Origin: Cohnella rhizosphaerae
Lineage (GTDB): Bacteria > Bacillota > Bacilli > Paenibacillales > Paenibacillaceae
Assembly: GCF_029525575.1 (NCBI RefSeq)
Contig: NZ_JAPDIA010000009.1
Span: forward strand, 992,001-1,056,000
Direction: 5' to 3'
DNA: 64,000 nt
Both the position numbers and the translations under genes were made by a program. The notes beneath the pieces are model-generated. The model ran no database searches. It was not told the DNA's origin and saw only the letters and a program-made list of their open reading frames with translations. Positions 56,215 to 64,000 of this stretch are shown piece by piece (within the stretch, counting starts at the first letter, position 1; each line of letters starts with the position of its first letter).

Positions 56215-56402
56215 AAGCAAATAACTGCATTTGTACAGGTATTCTCTACCGACGCGCGCCACCTGATGAAATACCTGCAAATGTGCAGGTAAATGTAAAA
56301 CGCAATCCGGAAATTCGGCTGATGGCGTAAGATACCTGCGCATTTGCATCTATTTTGTTCTAACGAGTCGACATCGGCATAAAAGCATGTAAATTTGCAG
56401 GC
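56215..56402. repeat. Intergenic palindromic repeats, CTGCAAATGTGCAG type
   Basis: Four related palindromic sites: CTGCATTTGTACAG 56225, CCTGCAAATGTGCAGG 56274, CCTGCGCATTTGCATC 56335, CATGTAAATTTGCAGG 56386, spaced 49, 61 and 51 bp. The rest of the 409-bp gap (56131-56539) has no gene. Confidence 0.65.
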
Positions 56403-56539
56403 TTTGATGCTGGCGACGACGCGGGGCTCCTTGGGACCTCTGGCGGACGAGCCATCGATAGACGTTCCGCGCGACGCCGGTTTCGGATATCCGCCAACTT
56501 TAAATGAACGTCAGGATGGTCTATCCCTGATGGTTTTTC

Positions 56540-58625
56540 TCATGCTCGCCGCTCAATGACGATGAAGCAGGTGCTGTCCGGCAGCGGTACTGGACGCCCC
56601 TGTTCGTCGAACAGGGCGACCTTGTCCGCGAGCGCTTCGGTATACCCTTCCTGCAGGTAGTGGCGCATGACGACGATTTCCGCTTTTTCGCCGAGCGTCT
56701 CCCGAATGAAGCGCTCGTATGCGCTCGGCGTGAAGTAGCCGAACTGCTCCTGCACCTCGTGAACGTAGGCTTCCTCGCCCCAGGTGTACGTATAGAGGAA
56801 CTCCATGGCATCGTTGACCGGCAGGCTGACCTCTGCATCGTTCAACTGCTCGTAGACGATTTTGCGCCCGGCAAAGTCGCGGCTGTATCGCGCAAGCCAC
56901 GCCGGTCCGTCGTTCTGCAGGAACCGGATGACGCGGCGGGCGTCCGGCTCGGTCATGATGCCGTCGCGGATGATGATGCGTCCGCCTGCCGAGAGCACGT
57001 CGAACGCGCTCCTGAGCGCTGCGGCGACCGTCTCCCGGTTGAATCGCGCGCCGTTGTAAGGAACGTAAGAGTACAGTTCGTGCAGGATCGAAGAGAAGAT
57101 AACGGTGTCCACGCTGCCGGCCTCCACGTAGTCCTTGAGCGCCAGGGCATCGCCTTGAAGCACCTCCCAGCCGCGGGCTTCCGCATGCTTTTTGCGGGTC
57201 AGCGCCTCGATGACGTTCGCCGAGATGTCGATGCCGACGGCCTTGACGTCCGGGAGCTTTTCCTCTAACAGGTCCAGCAGCACGCCGCCGCCGGGGCCGA
57301 TGTCCAGCACCTTTTCGCCGACGACGAAGTCCAGAATGACCTTTTTTATAATCCGCCGTGCTGTTCATGTCCGCCAGGTAAGTCTCTTCGTTGTGGAAAC
57401 GGTCGTAGGCGTCGCGGCGCAGCTCGAACAGGTCGAACAGCAGCAGCACCGCCTTCTCGTAGAGCGACGACTTCTCGGCTTCTACGCAAAAGTCGATCAG
57501 CTTGTCCGCGGCCGGCGAAAATTCGAAATCGAAAAACAGCGTGTCCGGCAAGCTTGCCTTGCGGACGAGGCGGTGGCGCAGATGGGGGTTGTCGTGCCGG
57601 ATATCGCCTGCCCGGATGCGGTCCCAGTCCAGCTCGCCCAAGTACTTTTCGATGATGCGCTTCTTATAGACGTTGATTTTTTTGCTGCCCTTGTAGTCGT
57701 AGTACATCGCGTTCATGACGTTCTCGAAGCTGATATGCTTGACGTCGGGCAGCGAAGTCTCGCCGGCTACGATGGCGAACACCTTCAGGAACTGCGCCAG
57801 CGAAAAGTCCTTCAGCGCCGACTCGACGTACCAGAACGTCTTGGATTCGAGCGGCTGGAGGGCAGTCAGCAAATCGTGCTCCGCGTCCAGCGCGTCGAGC
57901 TCGCCTTCGAAGTCTTCGCCCCTGCGGATCGACTGCGTCCGCAGCCGGCGCAAGCGTTCGCGGATCCGAAGCGGCGTCTCTTCGGCGTTGCCTTCGGCGA
58001 TTCGGCGTACGACCGCCGCGACCTCGGACTCGACCTCCGCCCAAAGCGCGGGAGATACCGCGGCGACAATGCAATAGTTAAGCGCGAGCAGCAGTCGCTC
58101 CCGCTCCTCCGGCGCGGCCAGCGATCGCTCCAGCGCGCGCGCCAACGGGTCGTGATCCTGCGGCGGCACCTCGCCGCGGAGCTCCTGGCCGACCAGGCCG
58201 TGCGTCTCGATGAGCGCGCGGACGAGCAGGGCGTGCTCGCCGGCCGTCTTCTGCCGCGCATATAGCTGGGCCGAACCGACGTTGTGCACGCGGAAGTTGA
58301 TCCCTTGCGCCTGCCAGGCGTGCCGCTCCCTGCGCGAACCGCCCTTGGCCGTCTCGCACCAGACGAGCGCCTCTTCGATAAGCTCTCTAATCCAATAGGA
58401 GACCGGCAGCTCGTCAAGCAGCCGCAGGCTGCGCTCCACGTAGTCGAGCACCGGATTGGACTGCGTCAGTTCGCTCATGGATGCCACGCGTTCCAGATTG
58501 ACGACCGGATCCTCCGCGGCGGCCAGCAGTTTCAGCCAGGACGGTGCCGCGGATAGCGTCTCCTCGGCGTACGGCGAGCGGCGATAGGCTTCGATGGCCT
58601 CCAGCGATTTCAACATCAGACTCAC
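56540..58625 (-). CDS. Class I SAM-dependent methyltransferase with large N-terminal domain, one frameshift
   Basis: 694 residues after correction. The first 430 residues are helical and not recognised; they end DMNSTADYKK and lead into a Rossmann methyltransferase with motif I VLDIGPGGGVLLDLL, VGIDIS and LSAGGRIIIRDG. T6 at 57342-57347 splits it; one base removed joins DYKKVILDFVVGEKVLDIG, so the domains belong to one protein. Small molecule, protein or RNA target unknown. The fRMsr gene lies only 9 nt upstream and would be co-transcribed with it. Confidence 0.82.
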
Positions 58626-58634
58626 CTCTCGCTT

Positions 58635-59126
58635 CTATAGATATTGCGCCAGCAGCGCGTTGAATCGCTCCAGGAGCAGTTGTTCCTCTTCGCTAAAGCG
58701 ATCCGGCAGCGGGCTGTCGATATCCAGCACGCCGATCAGCTCGCCAGCGGCGTCGTAGAGCGGTACGACGATCTCCGAGCGCGACGCCGCGTCGCAGGCG
58801 ATATGCCCGGGAAACGCGTGCACGTCCGGCACGCGCAGCGTCTCGCGCTTGGCGGCCGACGTGCCGCACACGCCTTTGCCGAGCGGGATGCGGACGCAGG
58901 CGGGCAAGCCTTGGAAGGGACCGAGCACGAGTCCGCCGTTATCCCCTTCGAGCAGGTAGAAGCCGACCCAATTGATGTCTTTCAGGTAACCGCGCAGCAG
59001 CGCGGAGGCGTTGGCCAGGTTGGCGATGCGGTAAGGTTCGTCTTCGATCAGGTGCCGCAGCTGCGCGAGCAGCAGCTTTTCGTTTTCCGCGCTCGTGCCT
59101 GCATAGGCTTGCGGGTTAAACGTCAT
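58635..59126 (-). CDS. msrC: Free methionine-(R)-sulfoxide reductase (GAF domain)
   Basis: 163-residue single GAF-domain enzyme that reduces free Met-(R)-sulfoxide. Three cysteines, Cys77, Cys87 (GKGVCGTS) and Cys111 (GHIACDAASRSE), have the same 10- and 24-residue spacing as the catalytic set of Escherichia coli fRMsr. DINWVGFYLL and GVLDIDSP are family landmarks. ATG 59126. It protects against oxidative damage; first gene of a two-gene unit with the methyltransferase. Confidence 0.93.
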   Translation of the reverse strand: MTFNPQAYAGTSAENEKLLLAQLRHLIEDEPYRIANLANASALLRGYLKDINWVGFYLLEGDNGGLVLGPFQGLPACVRIPLGKGVCGTSAAKRETLRVPDVHAFPGHIACDAASRSEIVVPLYDAAGELIGVLDIDSPLPDRFSEEEQLLLERFNALLAQYL

Positions 59127-59334
59127 TGCGAATCATCCTCTCTGATCCGATTATAAAGGATAGCGGAGACGTACACCAAGACAAGCTGGGGAACGGGCGC
59201 GAGACCTGTCGAATCATTTCATCCCTTCGCCGATTCGATCGTTTCTCTCATGTATTAAACGGATACTCTATGTTAAAATAAGAGGATAAATTAGGTAGAA
59301 AGTAGCTATTTTTATAGGAAGTAGGTAGTATATT

Positions 59335-59898
59335 TTGAGAACTTGGCTCCGAAAGCGTCAGTCTGCCGAAGAAGGCTTCTCCTTGATCGAGGTGTTGGCG
59401 GCGATCACGATCCTGTCGATCGTCTCTTTGGCGATGACGGCGTTTTTCATACAGGCGATGAGCTACGCAAAGGGGAACCAGAACAAGACGGTAGCGGTGA
59501 ATCTGGCGCGGAACGCGCTGTTTTTCGTGGAGAAGCAGAGCTTTGACGTGTTCAAAAACTATTTTGAAAAAAGTGGCTCCAGCATCGTCGACCCGTCCTC
59601 CTGCGAATATGACGAGGCGAACAATATCGTGATCTCGTGCAAGGATGCATCGGCGACTGCGGATCTTTTTAATGACGTTCCCAATCTCTGGGTTTTGTTG
59701 AATCCCTCAGTCAATGGAAGAGACTATCAACTGACGATCGAATATGACGATAAATTGCTAGCGGAGAACGACAAAGCGGAAGGTCTGGAGAACTATCTAA
59801 TTCCGATCAAAGTCGTCACGCGAGAGAAAAACGCAAATCCGGGAAGCCGAGGTTCGGCAGAGGTGGGGGGATATATTACGGATGAGAAAATTCGTTAA
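59335..59898 (+). CDS. Prepilin-type protein, PilV-like
   Basis: 187-residue pseudopilin. Prepilin peptidase motif EEGFSLIEVLAAITIL: cleavage after the Gly, Phe at +1 and Glu at +5, followed by the membrane helix. The globular part is A/T-richer than flanking genes. TTG start after AGGAAGTAGG is plausible but the least certain part. First of three overlapping or tightly packed pilin-like genes; likely a minor pilin of a type IV pilus or competence pseudopilus. Confidence 0.87.
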   Translation: MRTWLRKRQSAEEGFSLIEVLAAITILSIVSLAMTAFFIQAMSYAKGNQNKTVAVNLARNALFFVEKQSFDVFKNYFEKSGSSIVDPSSCEYDEANNIVISCKDASATADLFNDVPNLWVLLNPSVNGRDYQLTIEYDDKLLAENDKAEGLENYLIPIKVVTREKNANPGSRGSAEVGGYITDEKIR

Positions 59899-60397
59899 AG
59901 AAGTCCGCCGATCGGAAGCAGGGCTTACGCTAATCGAACTGATCGCCTCTCTGACCGTACTCTCTATGGTGAGCATCGCCATTTACGGCGTCATCCACTT
60001 CGGATTCAACACCTACCACAAGGTCACGATCGAGAATTCGCTCAGGGATGAGGGAGACTTGATCATGTCCACGGTCATTGCCCAGCTCTACGAGGTCGGA
60101 CCCGAATCGATCAAGCAACTGCCGGACGGCATTGAATTAACAAGAGGAGCCGTGAAAAGGACGCTTAAGATCGATAACGGACAGCTTCACATTCTGCGCG
60201 AAGACGGCACCGATCAGCCGATCGACACCGATTCGACTGTGGGTCCCATTGAGAGCGGTACGGAGGAGTTTCATGTCAGCTGTCAGGCGGGGATCAACGA
60301 ATGCGCGAGCGGGCTGATCGAGGTTTCCATCAAGCTCTCGCAATCGTATGCAGGCCAAGTTCACGATCTGGCGCTTAAGAGCCGGTTCGGCTTCTAG
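59882..60397 (+). CDS. Prepilin-type protein, PilW-like
   Basis: 171 residues. Motif EAGLTLIELIASLTVL with Gly at -1, Leu at +1 and Glu at +5, then a hydrophobic helix. The C-terminal domain has a probable disulfide pair (SCQAGINECASG). Its ATG lies within the end of the preceding pilin gene, so translation is coupled. Role as a minor pilin is inferred from motif and order. Confidence 0.88.
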   Translation: MRKFVKEVRRSEAGLTLIELIASLTVLSMVSIAIYGVIHFGFNTYHKVTIENSLRDEGDLIMSTVIAQLYEVGPESIKQLPDGIELTRGAVKRTLKIDNGQLHILREDGTDQPIDTDSTVGPIESGTEEFHVSCQAGINECASGLIEVSIKLSQSYAGQVHDLALKSRFGF

Positions 60398-60407
60398 GAG
60401 GTTACCG

Positions 60408-62289
60408 ATGCTACCGATTAAATGGCGCAGTCAAGAAGGATCGGCCTTGCTGCTCGTTATTTTTATCATGGTCGTGTTCACTATGCTCGGGCTTGCGCTA
60501 ATGGGCGCGACGATCGGCGGCGCCAAGCGGGCGGAGACGCGGGAGAACGACGTGCAAAGCCTGCATTTGGCCGAAATGTCGCTCAATGAAGCCGCAGCCA
60601 GCGTGGCCTTGCTCTTTAAAGATAAGGAAGATATCAACCTGGACAGCCTCAAAAGCGATCTGGAATCGATTAAGCTGACGAGCACCGACGGGCAGGTCGG
60701 AGGAACCAGCGATATCATCGAATTCAAGGTGGACGAGAATCAGGGAATCAATGTCGGCGGCGACGTAACCAAGCAATTTTCAATCACCGTACAGGCCAAA
60801 GCCGAGGTGAATGGGGTCGTTCGAACGCTGGAGCAGGTTATCTCCCTGGATAGTTACCCCGAATTTCTCCAGTACGGACTGGGCTCGGAACAGAACGTGT
60901 ATTTGAACGGCGCGCCATATCTGTTCGGCAATTTGTACTCGGGCTTGAAGTTGTATGTTAAAAACGAGGCGGATTATCGGTACAATATGTCGGCTGGCGA
61001 CACGACAACCTTCTTGCATACAGGGACGGCCTTCCCGACGATCGGCGGCGAAGGCGACAACAAAGGCAATCTTTTTTTGCAGGACGGCAGCAGTCTCGTA
61101 GCGACCGACAGACTTGGGAATAACGAACCGACCGTCGTACCGCTGGACAATGCGGATGAATTGAAGAAGACGACCGGATTGACGATCAACGATGTTCAAT
61201 ACCGCGACCGCAAGAAGTTCGTATCGGTAAGCGTCGAGGAATCCTTTCTCGATAAAGTAGCCGAGGCTGTCGGCGATACGAAGATCAACCGCAATTTGCC
61301 GTCGCTGTATCCTGCGCTTCCCAAAGACAATGTGACGGCTGCGGCAAAAAGCTTTCTGGCGAACAATTTGCTGTCTCGCGCCGGGTTATCCTATATCAAC
61401 CTTCCTCAGAGACCCCCGGCTTTGGCGCCTGATGCCGACGATGAAGCGATAGCCGATTATAACGATAAGATGAAAGCTTATCGTGCTGCATTCATCGGCA
61501 CGATGCCGGCTGGAACCGCTATTTTTAACGGCGATCTGATGATCGACGGCGCCGAGCTTCAACATATTTTATTTAATGATGGAGACAAGCGCTACAGAGA
61601 ACCCAACGCAGATCCAAGCGCCGAGTTCATGAAGAGCAACTGGCTTATCGTCAATGGCAACTTGACGATCGATAATCCAGACCCGGAAAACGATCTGGAA
61701 GTTAGAGCGAACATACTCGTCGCAGGCAATGTATTCATCGAAGGCAAGGTCAAGATGGACGCGACGATCATCGCTTTGGGCGAGTCTACGATTCAGGATG
61801 CGGAGATCTCGGGATTGGACAACAAAGAGCTTGCTGCTCATTTCTAAGGGGAAAATTCTGGTCAACAGATTCGATTCGTTTAACACGGTGAACGAGGCAT
61901 TTATTCCGGATGGGCCGGATCTCGACGGCAATCCGAAGGTGCTGCAAGCTTTCTTGTACACGGACAGCGATGCAGAGCTATACGGCGTCGGATCGGCATT
62001 CTGGATCAAGGGCGGCTTCTTCGCCAAGGGCGATCTTTTGATCAATGCCGTACTGGGCAACACGAAGCCGGACATCAGCAAAACGCAGCTGGAATTCGAA
62101 CGGATCAATAGCGGCGTGTACCCTGACGCAGACCGCTTAAGATCGAGATTTATCGTCCAATATAATTCAAAAATTTATGACGATCAAAATGTCGGGCTGC
62201 CGCGCGTCAAGCAAATTAACGTGAACATCGGCAAAAAACGGCTCGTACCGCTGGGAAGCAAAGCAAACGAAGAAGACAACGAAAGCTGA
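60408..62289 (+). CDS. PilX-like pilus-assembly protein with large C-terminal domain, one frameshift
   Basis: 626 residues after correction. N-terminal SQEGSALLLVIFIMVVFTMLG is the PilX-type pilin helix without the usual Glu+5. The long remainder contains beta-helix-like text (LIVNGNLTIDNP, NILVAGNVFIEGKVKMDATIIALGES). The frame breaks near TT 61831-61832; one base removed links DNKELLLISKGKILVNRF. AGGAGG is 6-7 nt before ATG 60408. Probably tip-associated with the two pilins upstream. No pilus ATPase gene is in the window. Confidence 0.82.
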
Positions 62290-62306
62290 AGCTAAACGAG
62301 GGAATC

Positions 62307-62343
62307 AAAAAAAGCAGCGTCGCGATTGCGACGCTGCTTTTTT
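62307..62343. terminator. Bidirectional terminator
   Basis: Perfect stem AGCAGCGTCGC-GATT-GCGACGCTGCT with A7 before and T-run after; shared by the convergent pilin and glycosidase genes. Confidence 0.92.
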
Positions 62344-62347
62344 ACAA

Positions 62348-63866
62348 TCATTTCATTTCCCAAATATTCAGTTCCGTAACGACTCCGCTTGAATCTTCGG
62401 AATAAAATCCGAGGCTTGAGAGCGTCAGCGGTTCATCCAGTCGGTAAGAGATCGCGTAGTCATTATTAATGAATAGCTCGACGCATTCGTTTCGGGCGAA
62501 AATTTTAAGACCATACACGTCGTTATAAGCCAAAGTCCAAGGCTTGTGAGCTGCGATTTCAAGTACGTTGGGCAGTGCCCAGCCGTTTTTGACGTCGCCC
62601 AACTCCAGGCGGTTGTGCCTGAAATTTAAAAATAGACAGAAACGCCGTTCTCCCAAAAAAGACGCCGATCCCGGTGCCTTCCCGAACCGTAACCTTATAT
62701 TCGATCACGCGCCCGTCGCTCCAATCCGTAACATCTGCCGTCGGGGACGGCGTATGGTCAAGTGCGCGCTCGATTCCTCCCGTGCTCCCTTGGTTGTCGA
62801 AGATCAGCGTTTGGTCGTCCAGGGAATGCCAGACAACGGTCGGCAGGCGACCGGGTTGTCTCAATATGCGGTAGTCGGAAAAGGATATGCCGCTTCCGGC
62901 CAGCTTCCCTTTGACGGCCTCGCAGCCTTCCCAATATTCCAGCTGCAGCACCCAAGGCTCTCGCTCGACGATCCTTTTAGGTAAACCAACTCTGCCGTCA
63001 ATATGGTCGTTTCCCCAAAAGTGATAAAAAAAGGTAGCCGGACTCAAAGGGGATAACCCGGCCGACGTATGCCATCACGACATTGGCATGATCGCGGCTT
63101 CCGACCAGCATCGGATCCTCCGGGGGCAGCCGGTAGGGACCCTGAAGCTTGTCGGATACGACGTAATAAGTCCCGCCAGAGCGTGCCAAAGCCCGGTCGT
63201 CATATCTCCAGCCGTGCTGCGTCACGGTGGAGAACATCACGTAATGGCGATCATTGAAGCTTAAATGTTCGGGAACCTCGAAATTGGGAAACAAATCCGC
63301 AGGGGTGCCTGGGGGGCAACGCCTCCCAATGGATGCCGTCCATGGAGGTCATGACGCCAAGCACGCCGGCTTTCGCTTTCAGCTTCCGGTCGGCGGCATG
63401 GGCGGTCAGGAAGCCGGTATACGGGGGGAGGGGCGTCTTGCAGCGCGTTGACGATTCCTAGCGAATCCCAGCGCGGCAATTCCTCGCAGCAATCCTCGGG
63501 ATCGTCCAGATAATAGGCGGGATCGGGTCTCAGCACAACCTCCTCGATGCGCTCCCAATGGTATAGATCTTTGCTGCGAGCAAATCGGATTTGCTGGTGG
63601 CCGCGGATGAGTTCTTCGGAGTAATTCATGATAAAGGTATCGCCGACTCGCTGCACCATGCCTGTGCCGAGCCATTCGGCGTCGGGATGCTTTTCAAGAA
63701 TAGGACCGTATTCCTTCCAGTGCAGCAGATCGTCGGAAACGGCCATGCTTATCCCGTTCCAACGGCTGGCACCCGGCGTGATACGAATATAGAACAGATG
63801 GTAGCGGTCGTTGTGCGGTACGATCCAGCAATCCCACAGACGATCCTCTCGCGGTTTATAGAGCAT
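62348..63866 (-). CDS. GH32-like beta-propeller glycosidase, four frameshifts
   Basis: As read, four fragments; removal of one base at G6 63423-63428, G6 63311-63316, A7 63026-63032 and A6 62655-62660 yields a continuous 504-residue protein. N-terminal DRLWDCWIVPHNDRYHLFYI, SDDLLHWKEYGP and FARSKDLYHWERI show the five-bladed propeller style of GH32/GH43/GH68 enzymes, with DCW at the place of the catalytic Asp strand. The C-terminal half is a beta-sandwich as in GH32. No signal peptide. Fructan or another furanoside is possible; the family call is tentative. AGGAGGGC lies upstream of ATG 63866. Confidence 0.72.
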
Positions 63867-64000
63867 CCGTTAAATAGCCCTCCTAAAATAAAAATAATAT
63901 CTAAATATCAATATACCTATAACACAAATAAGTATAAGTGAAGTTGTTTTTGCTGTAAAGCGAGAATTACGAGCGGTATAGACGAGAGATGGCGTGGCGC
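63867..64000. other. A/T-rich upstream region of the GH32-like gene
   Basis: 134 bp at the window edge, markedly A/T-rich near 63885-63950 with TATA-like strings suitable for a leftward promoter. No gene seen. Confidence 0.4.

Noticed and set aside
35781..63428. Phase variation at homopolymer runs
   Set aside because: The runs are only six or seven bases, occur in housekeeping genes such as mqnE and the NDH-2 gene, and all are off in the same direction. Sequencing error explains this better.

Overview
The window reads as chromosomal DNA from a GC-rich, spore-forming Firmicute of the Paenibacillaceae (Paenibacillus/Cohnella type). The support is: strong AGGAGG ribosome sites with frequent GTG/TTG starts; a Sda sporulation-checkpoint gene and a YheC/YheD-like spore protein; an SLH-anchored surface protein; Lpl/Ytc-type carbohydrate ABC systems; an AraC-type transmembrane regulator; the yutI-yuzB-yutJ neighbourhood known from Bacillus; the futalosine menaquinone enzyme MqnE; and HemQ. 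No rRNA or tRNA gene was seen.

Layout. (1) 1-13.1 kb: one co-directional run of twelve genes, the first cut by the window edge, encoding a ribose-type sugar ABC importer, a large GH20-like glycosidase candidate, an M20 deacylase, RidA, a metallo-beta-lactamase-fold hydrolase, a class V PLP enzyme, a zinc alcohol dehydrogenase, a Gfo/Idh/MocA dehydrogenase, a fumarylacetoacetase-family hydrolase and a chemoreceptor. It looks like import, trimming, oxidation and C-C cleavage of an unidentified glycoside or acylated amino compound. (2) 13.2-14.6 kb: cardiolipin synthase on the other strand. (3) 14.8-27.4 kb: a polysaccharide-utilisation locus with regulator, two permeases, binding lipoprotein, an unrecognised 646-residue protein, a secreted parallel beta-helix protein and a GH105 hydrolase, which suggests pectin or rhamnogalacturonan. 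(4) 27.5-35.5 kb: an ABC-F ATPase and a 2082-residue NHL/CBM_X2/SLH surface protein holding eight 318-bp repeats. (5) 35.7-40.1 kb: HEPN protein, SDR, NfuA-like scaffold, YuzB, YutJ, MqnE. (6) 40.8-42.2 kb: 21 copies of a 62-bp palindromic repeat between convergent genes. (7) 42.2-48.7 kb: pentapeptide protein, HesB/IscA protein, an IS110-family element and a SWIM-SNF2 helicase. (8) 48.8-50.2 kb: two DnaA-box clusters around a YheC/D-like gene, the second directly upstream of sda. (9) 50.6-59.1 kb: NDH-2-like flavoprotein, GH110 alpha-galactosidase, HemQ, YuiB, GtrA, a methyltransferase and free-methionine-sulfoxide reductase. (10) 59.3-63.9 kb: three minor-prepilin genes and a GH32-like glycosidase.

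A caveat for every reader: about 19 single-base frameshifts break otherwise full-length genes, and 16 of them sit in runs of six or seven identical bases. In every case removing one base restores a normal-length protein. This points to homopolymer over-calling in the assembly rather than gene decay, so broken genes are given here as whole genes with the indel position noted. Gene-free gaps repeatedly contain short degenerate repeats spaced about 50-62 bp, with a different motif in each gap.
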